From the NCBI GenBank assembly GCA_019750135.1, contig JAIEOV010000002.1, forward strand, positions 124,001-188,000: DNA of 64,000 bases. The letters run 5' to 3'. Both the position numbers and the translations under genes were made by a program. The DNA comes from Reyranella sp. Its GTDB lineage: Bacteria > Pseudomonadota > Alphaproteobacteria > Reyranellales > Reyranellaceae. Below the pieces are notes generated by a model that worked only from the letters and a program-made list of their open reading frames with translations, made no database searches and was not told where the DNA came from. Of this stretch, positions 42,915-51,398 are shown piece by piece (positions within the stretch are counted from its first letter, which is position 1; each line of letters opens with the position of its first letter).

Positions 42915-43850
42915 ATGAATCCGGTCGTTCACGTTTTGCGGCGCATGGGCAGTCGCGCCACCACCCTTCTGCCCCTGTCGCTGGCGGTCGGACTCGCCTT
43001 CCAGGATATCGCCTCGGCCGCCCGTGTCCTGCTCTGGCCACTGGCCGTCCTGCTGCTGATGCTGGCCCTGGCGCGCATGGACTGGATTCGCGTACGCGCC
43101 CTCCTGCGCCGACCTGGGCCTGCCGTTCTGCTGGCGCTGGTGAACCTGATCGTCGTTCCGCTGGTCGTCTGGCCGATCTGGCAAGCGCTCGGTTTATGGC
43201 CCGGCCTGGTCGCCGCGCTTTGCCTCAGCGCCATGGCGCCCGGCATCATCTCGGCCGCCACCACTGCCGCCTTCCTGCGGCTCGACGCCTCGCTCGCCCT
43301 GCTGCTGACGCTGTTCACCAACTTCCTAGTGCCTTTCACCTTGCCGCCGCTGGCGCTGTGGCTGCTCGATCTCGACCTGCACATCAGCGTCCTCGATCTC
43401 AGCCTGCGCCTGGCGCTGATCGTGGTGGTGGCGTCGGCCGGTGCGTTCGCCATCCGTCGTTGGCTCGGCGCACGGATCGCGGAGGAAGCGCCCACGCTCG
43501 ATGGGTTGTCGGTCATCGTGCTGATGATCTTCGCCATCCCGCTGATGGACGGCGTGGTCGCCCAGGCGATGGCGCAGCCCCTGAAGCTCGCGGGCTTCGT
43601 CGTCGGCGCCTTCGCCGGCATGCTCCTGTGCAATCTCGTGGTCGCCGTGGTCACGTTGCCGTTACTCGACCGGCGCGTGGCGCTGACGGCGGGCTACTGC
43701 TCGGGCGGCCGCCACAATGCGCTGCTGATGGCCGTGCTGCCGGCCTCGATCGACGCCGATGTCTTCCTGTTCATCGCCGCCGTGCAGTTCCCGATCTACC
43801 TGGTCCCTACCCTGCTGCAGCCTGTCTACCGCCGACTGCTGCGCCCGTAA
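42915..43850 (+). CDS. bile acid:sodium symporter-like membrane transporter
   Basis: A 311-residue protein with about nine or ten hydrophobic spans, e.g. LLPLSLAVGLAFQDI, ALLWPLAVLLLMLALARM, AVLLALVNLIVVPLVVWPI and LMIFAIPLMDGVV. CLSAMAPGIISAATTAAFLRLDASLALLLTLFTNFLVPF and AGYCSGGRHNALLMAVLP correspond to the conserved crossing helices of BASS-type carriers. Substrate unknown. It starts 32 bases from the divergent peptidase gene. Confidence 0.8.
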   Translation: MNPVVHVLRRMGSRATTLLPLSLAVGLAFQDIASAARVLLWPLAVLLLMLALARMDWIRVRALLRRPGPAVLLALVNLIVVPLVVWPIWQALGLWPGLVAALCLSAMAPGIISAATTAAFLRLDASLALLLTLFTNFLVPFTLPPLALWLLDLDLHISVLDLSLRLALIVVVASAGAFAIRRWLGARIAEEAPTLDGLSVIVLMIFAIPLMDGVVAQAMAQPLKLAGFVVGAFAGMLLCNLVVAVVTLPLLDRRVALTAGYCSGGRHNALLMAVLPASIDADVFLFIAAVQFPIYLVPTLLQPVYRRLLRP

Positions 43851-44505
43851 GCCCGTCATAAAAGCCCTTCAACAGGTCGAGCACGTCGAACACGGGCAGG
43901 CCCACGGCGTCCTGCACCGCCTTCTTGTACGGCGGCAGGTTGGTGCATTCGAAGACGATCGTGTCTATGCCGGGATGGCGCGCCACCAGATCGCGCGCCG
44001 CGGCCACCACTTCGCGTTCGACCTGCTCGCGATCGAGCGTCGTGCCGTTGCCGATGAAGGTGTTGGCAAACGAGCTGTCCTCCGGCAGGCCGACGACGGG
44101 CGTGTCGGTCGGCGCACCGACGGCGGCGAAGTGCGCCGGCGTGAGATTGCGCGCCGAGGCAGTCAGCACGCCGACCCGCTTGTTGCCAAGCCGCTTGATG
44201 TGCAGCAGCGCCGACGTCGCCACCGGCACGGGCGAACGCGCCGAAAGATCGTCCTGATAGAGCGCGAGGAAGCCGCAGCTCGTCGACAGGCCGATCGCGC
44301 CTTCGCTGGCGAGCGCCCGGGCATTGGCCTCGAGGGCCGCCAGCACGCGCGGCCGGTCCGGATGGGCCGTCACGGCGTCGGCCGAGCCGATGCCTTCCAT
44401 GCGCCGGAAGATCACCGGGAAGTCGAAGGACTGAGCATTGCCGATGTCGCCCACGATGCGCGGGAAGCGCGTGTCGAGCATCAGGATGCCGAGAGGTCCC
44501 TTCAT
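43807..44505 (-). CDS. aspartate/glutamate racemase family protein
   Basis: A 232-residue protein. Catalytic cysteines are in GLSTSCGFLALYQ and VFECTNLPPYKKAV, the two-Cys arrangement of Asp/Glu/hydantoin racemases. GILMLDTRFPRIVGDIGNAQSFDFPVIFRR is the N-terminal strand block. Its start overlaps the amidase stop by 4 bases (ATGA), implying a joint role in amide or hydantoin-like nitrogen compound breakdown. Confidence 0.85.
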   Translation of the reverse strand: MKGPLGILMLDTRFPRIVGDIGNAQSFDFPVIFRRMEGIGSADAVTAHPDRPRVLAALEANARALASEGAIGLSTSCGFLALYQDDLSARSPVPVATSALLHIKRLGNKRVGVLTASARNLTPAHFAAVGAPTDTPVVGLPEDSSFANTFIGNGTTLDREQVEREVVAAARDLVARHPGIDTIVFECTNLPPYKKAVQDAVGLPVFDVLDLLKGFYDGLTGAAVGGRQAAAG

Positions 44506-45890
44506 TGCGGCGGCGGCCACGGCTTCTGCCCTCCCCGCGCCTGCTCGAACCAGCGCGAGATCCGCATGACGCCGAGGTCGTCGAAGCGATGGCCGGCGAT
44601 CTGCAGGCCGATCGGCTTGCCCTCCTTCGTGTAGCCGCAGTTGATCGAGGCGGCCGGCTGCTCGCTCATGTTGTAGGGCATGGTGAAGGAGATGTGCTCG
44701 AGCGGCCGCTGGACGTCGTTGGTCGGCGTCTCCCATTCGGCGCGATAGGTCGGCACCGGCGACACCGGCGACAGCACATAATCGAACGGCTGCGTGGCGC
44801 GCGTCGCCGCGGCGCGGATCGCCATGTAGTTGGCGACGCCCTTGATGACCGTTGTGCCCGAGACGTCGGCGCCGCCGCGGCACCAGTCGGCGATGAAGGG
44901 CAGCACGCTCGCCTGCTTGGCATGGCTCAGCGCCGAGAAGTCGACCCAGCTGCGCACGCGCCAGAACAGGTCCTGCAGATGCAGCATGTCGGGCGACAGG
45001 AACGGCGCCACCGGCTCGACCTTGGCGCCGGCGTCGGCGAAGGCCTTGGCGGCGGCTTCGACGGCGGCCTTCACTTCGGCGTCGACCGGCAGGCCGGAGC
45101 CGGCATCCAGGTGCAGGCCGATCTTGAGGCCCTTGGGCTCCAAGGGTCCCGCGCTCCAGTCGATCGTGGCCGGCGGCAGGCTCGAATAGTCGCGCGAGTC
45201 GGGCTTGGAGATTTCGGCCATGAGCAGCGCCGAATCGGCGACCGTGCGCGTCATCGGCCCGATGGCGCGGCCGAAGTACGGCGGATCGACCGGCACGCGG
45301 CCCAAACTGGGCTTCAGCGTGAAGATGCCGTTCCAGCATGCCGGCAGGCGCACCGACCCGCCGATGTCAGTGCCGAGATGCAACGGACCGTAGCCCGCCG
45401 CCGCGGCCGCGCCCGCGCCGGCGCTCGAGCCGCCGGGGTTCCAGGCGAGGTTCCAGGGATTGCGTGTGAGCGGATGGAACGAGCTTCTGCCCGACGACAG
45501 CATGCCGTAGTCGGGCATGGTGGTCTTGGCCAGGATCACCGCCCCTGCCTCGCGCACCCGTGCAGAGGCCGGCGCGTCGTCGGCCGCCGGCACCAGGTCG
45601 GTCGCCGCGGTGCCGAGCGGCACGGGCACGCCCTTGGTGGCGATGTTCTCCTTGATGGTGATGGGCACGCCGTCCAATGCGCCTTGCGGCCTGCCCGCCT
45701 GCCAGCGCTGCTCCGACGCCTTGGCCGCCTTGCGCGCGCCTTCGAAGTCGGGCGCGTAAAGAGCCTTGAGCTTGGGCTCCCACTTCTCGATATGGGCGAT
45801 GACGGCGTCGACGGCTTCGACGGGCGATAGTTTCTTGGTCTTGAAGTTGGCGAGCAGCTCGCCGGCGGTCATGTCATGGAGGGTGGTCAT
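44502..45890 (-). CDS. amidase (amidase signature family)
   Basis: A 462-residue amidase. The Ser-cisSer-Lys triad is visible: Lys in VPITIKENIATKG, and the two serines in WNPGGSSAGAGAAAAAGYGPLHLGTDIGGSVRLPA. Hydrolyses an amide to acid and ammonia; the substrate cannot be read. It precedes a racemase with overlapping start, forming a two-gene operon. The promoter region contains an inverted repeat at 45928-45962. Confidence 0.92.
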   Translation of the reverse strand: MTTLHDMTAGELLANFKTKKLSPVEAVDAVIAHIEKWEPKLKALYAPDFEGARKAAKASEQRWQAGRPQGALDGVPITIKENIATKGVPVPLGTAATDLVPAADDAPASARVREAGAVILAKTTMPDYGMLSSGRSSFHPLTRNPWNLAWNPGGSSAGAGAAAAAGYGPLHLGTDIGGSVRLPACWNGIFTLKPSLGRVPVDPPYFGRAIGPMTRTVADSALLMAEISKPDSRDYSSLPPATIDWSAGPLEPKGLKIGLHLDAGSGLPVDAEVKAAVEAAAKAFADAGAKVEPVAPFLSPDMLHLQDLFWRVRSWVDFSALSHAKQASVLPFIADWCRGGADVSGTTVIKGVANYMAIRAAATRATQPFDYVLSPVSPVPTYRAEWETPTNDVQRPLEHISFTMPYNMSEQPAASINCGYTKEGKPIGLQIAGHRFDDLGVMRISRWFEQARGGQKPWPPPQ

Positions 45891-45927
45891 GCTGCCAACC
45901 TACACAAGAGGCCCTGCTCCTCCAATG

Positions 45928-45962
45928 TGTCTTGTCCGCGCGCCTGAGTACGACACAAGACA
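45928..45962. repeat. inverted repeat upstream of amidase, possible operator
   Basis: TGTCTTGT (45928-45935) and ACAAGACA (45955-45962) are perfect 8-base arms with a 19-base gap, between the amidase start and the brnT remnant. A regulator site is possible but no regulator gene is adjacent. Confidence 0.4.
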
Positions 45963-46097
45963 ATGCGGCAATTGGGCCTGAGCTACGCTCTACGCCTTCT
46001 CGTGGTTTGCCGCGCATTTCGCTCGGATGCGATTCGCCTCATTTCCGCGCGCAAGGCGACGCCGCGTGAATCTCAACTCTATCGAAGGAACAGATGA
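45963..46097 (+). pseudogene. BrnT toxin remnant (C-terminal half only)
   Basis: A 44-codon frame encodes MRQLGLSYALRLLVV then IRLISARKATPRESQLY, the C-terminal half of BrnT, a RelE-like ribonuclease toxin (the IR-x-ISAR-x-A-x-x-E-x-x-x-Y signature is intact). The frame is closed by TGA just upstream (45942-45944) and the expected N-terminal half (FEWDPxKxxxNxxKHG-type) is absent in all frames back to the amidase. Probably inactive. Intact brnA follows 3 bases after the TGA. Confidence 0.75.
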
Positions 46098-46100
46098 CAA

Positions 46101-46328
46101 ATGCGCAAAGAGTATGACTTCTCCTCCGGCCGCAAGAATCCGTACGCCGGGCGACTGAAGAAACAGGTCACGATCCGGCTCGACCAGGAGGCGATTGCCT
46201 ATTTCAAAGCGGTTTCCTCTCAAGTCGGCATCCCCTACCAGAGCTTGATCAACCTCTACTTGCGCGACTGCGTAGCAGCTCGTCGACGGCCTCGTCTCGA
46301 TTGGCGCCCGTCGGGTTCGACACACTGA
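46101..46328 (+). CDS. brnA: BrnA family antitoxin
   Basis: A 75-residue protein starting MRKEYDFSSGRKNPYAGRLKKQVTIRLD, then IAYFKAVSSQVGIPYQSLINLYLRDC: a BrnA antitoxin with a C-terminal ribbon-helix-helix DNA-binding domain. The gene is complete. Its toxin partner upstream has lost its first half, so this antitoxin is now solitary and may only repress its own promoter or bind another BrnT elsewhere. Confidence 0.88.
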   Translation: MRKEYDFSSGRKNPYAGRLKKQVTIRLDQEAIAYFKAVSSQVGIPYQSLINLYLRDCVAARRRPRLDWRPSGSTH

Positions 46329-46335
46329 CATTTCC

Positions 46336-47409
46336 TCATCCTCGTCGCGTGATGTCGAGCCTTTCAGCGATGAATTTGGTCAAGACCGGCGCGAGGAACA
46401 GCACCGCGATCATGCGCACCGTCTGCATGGCCATGACGAACGACACGTCGACGTTGGTCGAGGCGGCGATGATGGCGATGGAATCGGAGCCGCCCGGGCT
46501 GGTGGCCAGGTAAGCTGTCAGAGGATCGACTCCCGCGCCCCAGACCATCAGCACGGCAACGCCGCCGCACAGGGCGATCAGGATCAGGGTGGCGCCGAAG
46601 ATGACAGGCAGCGCCTTCAGCGCGTGGATCAGCAGCGGCCGCGAGAAGCGCAGGCCGACATTCCAGCCGACGAAGGCGTAGCTCGCCGCCAGCAGCCAGG
46701 TCGGCAGCTCGATGCGAATCAGTCCGAAATGGGTGAGCACGATGCCCAACACCAGCGGCACCAGGAAGGCGCCGGCCGGGATCCGCAGCCGCTGGGCGAT
46801 GACGGGGCCGATAATCGCGAGCGCGAGCGTCTCTGCCAGCGACAGCCAGGCGACGGTCGGAAACCACACGATCTCGTGCGCATGGGCGGGCGCCACGCCG
46901 AACAGGCGCGCCACGATGGCGGCAACGACGGCCACCAGCACGACCCGCAGATACTGCATGAAGGCGACCAATCGCGGGTCGGCGCCGTAATGCTCGGCCA
47001 TGATGGTCATGACCGAGGCCGCCCCGGCGCTGGTGCCCCACAGCGCCGTCGTGCCGGGCATCAATTGCCAGCGTGTCATCAGCAAGCCGAGCACGCTCGA
47101 TGCCGCCACCACCAACAGCACGCCCGCGGCGAACAGCACCCAGTGGCGCAGCACGTCGTCGACGATCGACAGCGGCACCATGCTGGCGATCAGGCAGCCG
47201 ACGATGCCCTGGGCAAGCACGAACGGCGGCAATGGGAAGCGCACCTTGCCGCCCGACGAGGCGACGATGATCCCGGCGATCAGCGGCCCCAGCATCAGCG
47301 CCGCCGGCGCGTGGATCCACAGCAGGAAGGCTGCGATGCCCGCCGACAGGGCGATCAGCACGCCCCACTGAAGGGCCGCTGCCAACTTGCTTGAAAGACT
47401 ACTGGGCAA
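46336..47409 (-). CDS. AbrB-type membrane protein (ammonia monooxygenase-like family)
   Basis: A 357-residue polytopic protein with about ten spans in two similar halves, e.g. LMLGPLIAGIIVASSGGKV, GTTALWGTSAGAASVMTIMAEHYGADPRLVAFMQYLRV and the second half LATSPGGSDSIAIIAASTNVDVSFVMAMQTVRM. The (T/S)(A/P)GG-S motifs define the AbrB duplication family (PF05145), predicted transporters often mislabelled as regulators or monooxygenases. It overlaps the preceding gene by 11 bases. Confidence 0.85.
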   Translation of the reverse strand: MPSSLSSKLAAALQWGVLIALSAGIAAFLLWIHAPAALMLGPLIAGIIVASSGGKVRFPLPPFVLAQGIVGCLIASMVPLSIVDDVLRHWVLFAAGVLLVVAASSVLGLLMTRWQLMPGTTALWGTSAGAASVMTIMAEHYGADPRLVAFMQYLRVVLVAVVAAIVARLFGVAPAHAHEIVWFPTVAWLSLAETLALAIIGPVIAQRLRIPAGAFLVPLVLGIVLTHFGLIRIELPTWLLAASYAFVGWNVGLRFSRPLLIHALKALPVIFGATLILIALCGGVAVLMVWGAGVDPLTAYLATSPGGSDSIAIIAASTNVDVSFVMAMQTVRMIAVLFLAPVLTKFIAERLDITRRG

Positions 47410-48160
47410 ACTCCTCCGCCTCGCCGTTCATGCCGCGGATCGTGGCCAGAAGCTCGACCGCCGCGGCGGCGAGCCGTGCATCATCCGTGCCGCGCAGCAC
47501 CAGCGAGACGCTGGGCTTGCCGTTGCGGAAGGCGGGGTAGCTGCCGATGTCGAGATCCTCGAAGCGCTTCTGCAGGGCGCCCAGCGGCTCGGCGATGATG
47601 CCCTCGGGCAGGTTGGTGCGCACGGTGCGCGACAGAACCGGCGTGCCGCCGACGAGCTTGTGCTTCATCGACTGGAACATCGCTTCGGCGACCTTGGGAA
47701 TGCCGGCGAAGGTGAAGACGTTCTCCATCTGGAAGCCCGGCGCCACCGACACCGGGTTGTCGACCAGCAGCCCGCCATGCGGCACGCGCGCCATGCGCCG
47801 CCGGGCCGGCGTGAACAGGGCCGGATCGCCGTAGTGCCGGGTCATGCGCGCCACCGCCTCGGGATGCTCGGAGATGTCGACGCCGAAGGCCTTGGCGATC
47901 GAATCGGCGGTGATGTCGTCGTGCGTCGGGCCGATGCCGCCGGTGGTGAAGACATAGTCGAACTTCCGGCGCACCTCGTTGATGGTGGCGACGATCGTGG
48001 CCTCGATGTCGGGGATGACGCGGCATTCGCGCACCTGCACGCCGAGCGCGCCCAGCTCGGTGGCGAGGTACTGGATGTTGGAATCGCGCGTCCGGCCGCT
48101 CAGGATTTCGTTGCCTATCACAACGATGCAGGCGGTGACGGCTTTTACCGGCTCGGACAT
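47399..48160 (-). CDS. molybdopterin-binding/CinA N-terminal domain protein
   Basis: A 253-residue protein from ATG 48160 (MSEPVKAVTACIVVIGNEILSGRTRDSN). The MoCF-binding fold shows GNEILSGRTRDSN and VFTTGGIGPTHDDITADSIAKAFG. It corresponds to the N-terminal half of CinA, without the C-terminal nicotinamide-mononucleotide deamidase domain; proteins like this hydrolyse ADP-ribose or FAD in some bacteria. Apparently the first gene of a short operon with the AbrB-type gene. Confidence 0.88.
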   Translation of the reverse strand: MSEPVKAVTACIVVIGNEILSGRTRDSNIQYLATELGALGVQVRECRVIPDIEATIVATINEVRRKFDYVFTTGGIGPTHDDITADSIAKAFGVDISEHPEAVARMTRHYGDPALFTPARRRMARVPHGGLLVDNPVSVAPGFQMENVFTFAGIPKVAEAMFQSMKHKLVGGTPVLSRTVRTNLPEGIIAEPLGALQKRFEDLDIGSYPAFRNGKPSVSLVLRGTDDARLAAAAVELLATIRGMNGEAEEFAQ

Positions 48161-48262
48161 GCGCTCATTTTCCTTGTCTTTCAGGACACTAGCGGACACG
48201 TGCCGGGGGGCCAAGCGCCGCACGGCCTTGTTACTGCCGGTATCGCATGCCAAATATGGACC

Positions 48263-49150
48263 ATGAGCAGTCCCCGCGATTTCATCGACGACAGCGACGA
48301 CTATTGGCGGCGCGACGAGCGCACGATCAAGGTCCACGGCCCCGAGGGCTTCGAGGGCATGCGCCACGCCGGTCGCTTGGCGGCCGAGACGCTCGACTTC
48401 ATCACGCCGCACGTCCAGCCGGGCATCAGCACGGCCGAGCTCGACAAGCTCTGTCACGACTACATCCTCGACCACAAGGCGATCCCTGCCCCGCTCGGCT
48501 ATCGCGGCTACCCGAAGTCGATCTGCACGTCGATCAACCACGTCGTCTGCCACGGCATCCCGTCGGACAAGCGCCTGCAGTCGGGCGACATCGTCAACAT
48601 CGACGTCACGGTGATCCTCGACGGCTGGTACGGCGACACCAGCCGCATGTTCTTCGCCGGCGATGTCGGCGTGAAGGCGCGGCGCATCTGCGACATCACC
48701 TACGAGGCGATGATGCGCGGCATCGCCGCCGCCAAGCCGGGCGGCCGCGTCGGCGACATCGGGCATGCCATCCAGACCTTCGTCGAGGCGCAGCGCTTCT
48801 CGGTCGTGCGCGACTTCTCGGGCCATGGGCTCGGCCGCATCTTCCACGACGCGCCCAATATCCTGCACTACGGCAAGGCCGGCACCGGGCCGGTGCTGAA
48901 GCCCGGCATGTTCTTCACCGTCGAGCCGATGGTGAATGCCGGCACCTGGCAGGTGAAGATCCTGAGCGACGGCTGGACGGCGGTGACGCGCGACAAGCAG
49001 CTGTCGGCCCAGTTCGAGCATTCGGTGGGCATCACCGAGACGGGCGTGGAGTTCTTCACCCTGTCGCCGAAAGGCCTGGCCAAGCCGCCGTACGATCTGG
49101 CGGCCGTGGCCGCCGCGGGCGAAGAGCCGCGCAAGGCCGTCTCGGCCTAG
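48263..49150 (+). CDS. map: type I methionine aminopeptidase
   Basis: A 295-residue enzyme. The five metal ligands are visible: NIDVTVILDGWYGDTSRMF (two Asp), HGLGRIFHDAPNI (His), FTVEPMVN (Glu) and QFEHSVGITE (Glu). CTSINHVVCHGIP holds the substrate His. It removes the initiator Met from nascent proteins and is essential. The C-terminus has a 30-residue Ala-rich tail beyond the family's usual end. ATG 48263 follows TGGACC. Confidence 0.94.
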   Translation: MSSPRDFIDDSDDYWRRDERTIKVHGPEGFEGMRHAGRLAAETLDFITPHVQPGISTAELDKLCHDYILDHKAIPAPLGYRGYPKSICTSINHVVCHGIPSDKRLQSGDIVNIDVTVILDGWYGDTSRMFFAGDVGVKARRICDITYEAMMRGIAAAKPGGRVGDIGHAIQTFVEAQRFSVVRDFSGHGLGRIFHDAPNILHYGKAGTGPVLKPGMFFTVEPMVNAGTWQVKILSDGWTAVTRDKQLSAQFEHSVGITETGVEFFTLSPKGLAKPPYDLAAVAAAGEEPRKAVSA

Positions 49151-49511
49151 CGCGAGGGGTTAGCGCCCTTTCCGCCCTTCCCGCCGGTACCTGCCTAGCG
49201 CTTCCTTGGAAGCGCACCCACCAGCGATGGGGCTTGCCGCGCTATTGGCTTTTGGTCGAGCGGGAGAGCGGCCCAGCGGCGGCCGGGCGCGATGGTATCG
49301 GATGAACGATGCAAAGAGCGGAGCCGCCGAAAGGTGGCACGCGACCAATATAACTAAGGTGCTCCACAAAAGCCACTGCGGTTCTATTTTTGCGTACCAT
49401 AGGGCGCTAAAATCGCAGAAAATCGACCCTCGGTGCCAGCAGTGCTGGCAATCCCGTCGGAAGGAACGAAGTTTCCTGTAACGCCTTGTCCGGTCGTCTC
49501 GTCCTCAGGAT
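49151..49511. other. 361-base intergenic region between map and radC
   Basis: No convincing gene was found. GCGCTTCC/GGAAGCGC (49198-49215) is a perfect hairpin shortly after the map stop and may be a terminator without a T-run. The stretch 49340-49420 is AT-richer than the surrounding DNA. TGCCAGC/GCTGGCA (49434-49450) is a second palindrome, about 60 bases before the radC start. No SOS-box half-sites (GTTC) with alphaproteobacterial spacing were seen. Confidence 0.6.
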
Positions 49512-50480
49512 GTGGACCGACGATCTGAAGCCAAGGGCAAGCGCACTGTAAGGGCCGTCGCGGCAAGCGACGACGCGCTGTGCACGCTCCTGTCGGCGGG
49601 ATTGCGCGTCCAGGCCGGGGAGGATCGCTGGCGTGTCATCGGCAATACTCTTTCATACCGCTTGCTGCTGCGCGAGGCGGGCGGCATCTGGAACCGGCTC
49701 GACCAGTGCTGGGAATTCTCCGGCGACGATCCGACCGACCGACTCGCCTTGGCGCTCGAGGCCCAACCGGCCGACATCGGGCACAACGCCGGCTCCGCAG
49801 CCGAACCGCAGCCCCACTATCACGGGCATCGCGACCGCGTACGGAAGCGTGTCATGAGAGCGGGCGCAGAAGTGCTGGAAGACTACGAGCTGCTGGAGCT
49901 GCTGCTCTTCTATTCGATCGAGCGCATCGACACCAAGCCGCTCGCCAAGCGACTGCTCGATCGCTTCGGCACGCTAGGCGACGTCTTCGCCGCCGAATCC
50001 GTACAGCTGCGCGAGTTCGACATCGACCAGCGCACGCTGGTGCTGTTCAAGGCCTCGCGCGAGGCCGGACGGCGGCTGGCCGAGCGCAAGGTCAAGGACA
50101 TGCCGGTGCTGACCAACTGGCAGCAGCTCATCGACTACTGCCATACCGCGCTGGCGCACGAGAAGACCGAGCAGTTCCGCATCCTGTTCCTCGACCGCAA
50201 GAACGTGCTGATTGCCGACGAGGTGCAGCAGCGCGGTACGATCGACCATACACCGGTCTATCCGCGCGAGGTCGTGAAGCGGGCCCTCACCCTCAACGCC
50301 GCCGCCCTGATCCTGGTGCACAACCATCCGTCCGGCGATCCCAAGCCGTCGCGCGACGACATCGAGATGACGCGCGAGGTCAAGGCCGCGGCCGAGGCGC
50401 TGGGCATCGCCATCCACGACCATCTGGTGATCGGCCGCAAGGGCCACGCGAGCTTCCGGAGCCTGGGGCTCCTGTCGTAG
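49512..50480 (+). CDS. radC: RadC-family JAB/MPN protein with N-terminal extension
   Basis: A 322-residue RadC. Residues about 100-165 form the helix-hairpin-helix part (VLEDYELLELLLF..DTKPLAKRLLDRFGTLGDVF) and 200-320 the JAMM domain with HNHPSGDPKPSRDD. The first 85 residues are extra: RWRVIGNTLSYRLLLREAGGIWNRLDQCWEFSGDDP resembles the small domain found in some phage and helicase proteins (T-Y-x-L-R-x-x-L-R-x-x-G-G-x-W-x-x-x-x-x-x-W). Start GTG 49512 is the only one that includes it. RadC's physiological role remains unsettled. Confidence 0.88.
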   Translation: MDRRSEAKGKRTVRAVAASDDALCTLLSAGLRVQAGEDRWRVIGNTLSYRLLLREAGGIWNRLDQCWEFSGDDPTDRLALALEAQPADIGHNAGSAAEPQPHYHGHRDRVRKRVMRAGAEVLEDYELLELLLFYSIERIDTKPLAKRLLDRFGTLGDVFAAESVQLREFDIDQRTLVLFKASREAGRRLAERKVKDMPVLTNWQQLIDYCHTALAHEKTEQFRILFLDRKNVLIADEVQQRGTIDHTPVYPREVVKRALTLNAAALILVHNHPSGDPKPSRDDIEMTREVKAAAEALGIAIHDHLVIGRKGHASFRSLGLLS

Positions 50481-50489
50481 CATGTGCCC

Positions 50490-51284
50490 ATGCCCAAGTT
50501 CCTCCGTATCGGAATCCATCAGTCGAACGTTTCCGGATACACGTCGAAGGCATGGTGGATTCGCCGGGTTGGCTCGTCGGTTTTCCTGAAGTGGGGCGCC
50601 GTCGAGGTCCAGGGTGTGGGAGATGGACGAAAGATCTACTGGACGGTTCCACCGCGCGAGAAAGTCATCCGTTGCCGCACGGTGCAGCCTGCCAAGGACT
50701 ACGTGAAAAACGCAATCGCGCGACGACGCAGCCATCGCTATGAGCCGCTGACCGGGAATATTGCGATCCGGCGCCGACCTGCCAATCGTGGCGGCGAGCT
50801 CGAACAAACGCTCGCCACGATCCTGTTCGTCGATATCGTCCGATCCACCGAGAAGGCGGCACGGCTGGGCGATTCGCGCTGGACACAGGTGATGAACCAC
50901 TACTACGCCGCCGTCCGTAGAGAGCTGAAGACCTTGCGCGGAAAAGAAGTCGTGACGACGGGAGACGGGTTGCTCGCGACATTCAACGCGCCGGCGGCGG
51001 GGGTCCGTTGCGCGACCGCAATCCGCGAGGCCGTGCGCACATTGGGGCTGGAAATCAGGGTCGGGCTGCACGCCGGCGAATACAACGTGAACGGGGCCGA
51101 CGTGGTCGGTCTCGCGTTTCACATCGGTGCGCGCGTCGCCGCGAAAGCGCGCGCCGGCGAAGTTCTGGTGTCGAGCGCGGTCAAGGATCTGATGTCGCCG
51201 TCTGAAATCCGCTTCAAGGATCACGGCGTTCACCAGCTAAAAGGCGTCCCGAAGCGATGGCGCCTCTACCGCGTCGATCATTGA
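50490..51284 (+). CDS. class III adenylate/guanylate cyclase with WGR-like N-terminus
   Basis: A 264-residue protein. The cyclase domain (about 105-264) has metal Asp115 in ILFVDIVRST, Asp159 in VVTTGDGLLATF, and FHIGARVAAKARAGEVLVSSAVKDL with the transition-state Arg; it ends HQLKGVPKRWRLYRV. The N-terminal 85 residues (SKAWWIRRVGSSVFLKWGAVEVQG..VQPAKDYVKNAIARRRSHRY) read like a WGR domain, with WGA for WGR and a Lys-rich helix at the end. No membrane span. Whether it binds DNA or nucleic-acid ends, as WGR domains in PARPs do, is inference. Confidence 0.82.
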   Translation: MPKFLRIGIHQSNVSGYTSKAWWIRRVGSSVFLKWGAVEVQGVGDGRKIYWTVPPREKVIRCRTVQPAKDYVKNAIARRRSHRYEPLTGNIAIRRRPANRGGELEQTLATILFVDIVRSTEKAARLGDSRWTQVMNHYYAAVRRELKTLRGKEVVTTGDGLLATFNAPAAGVRCATAIREAVRTLGLEIRVGLHAGEYNVNGADVVGLAFHIGARVAAKARAGEVLVSSAVKDLMSPSEIRFKDHGVHQLKGVPKRWRLYRVDH

Positions 51285-51398
51285 GACATCCGGCCGCTCA
51301 GCGTCGCCACTTTGAACATGGTTATGCTCGCCCCGTCCTCCTATTGTCGCCGACGGAGAGGCTGGCGACCGAGAGCCGGCCTGCGACGGGGAGCGACG

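Noticed and set aside
47399..49021. 540-codon minus-strand frame covering map and the CinA-like gene
   Set aside because: Only the part from 48160 downwards is real (MSEPVKAVTACIVVIGNEILSG); the rest is antisense to map.
49206..49481. 91-codon frame in the map-radC gap
   Set aside because: No ribosome site, no conserved motif, and composition like non-coding DNA.
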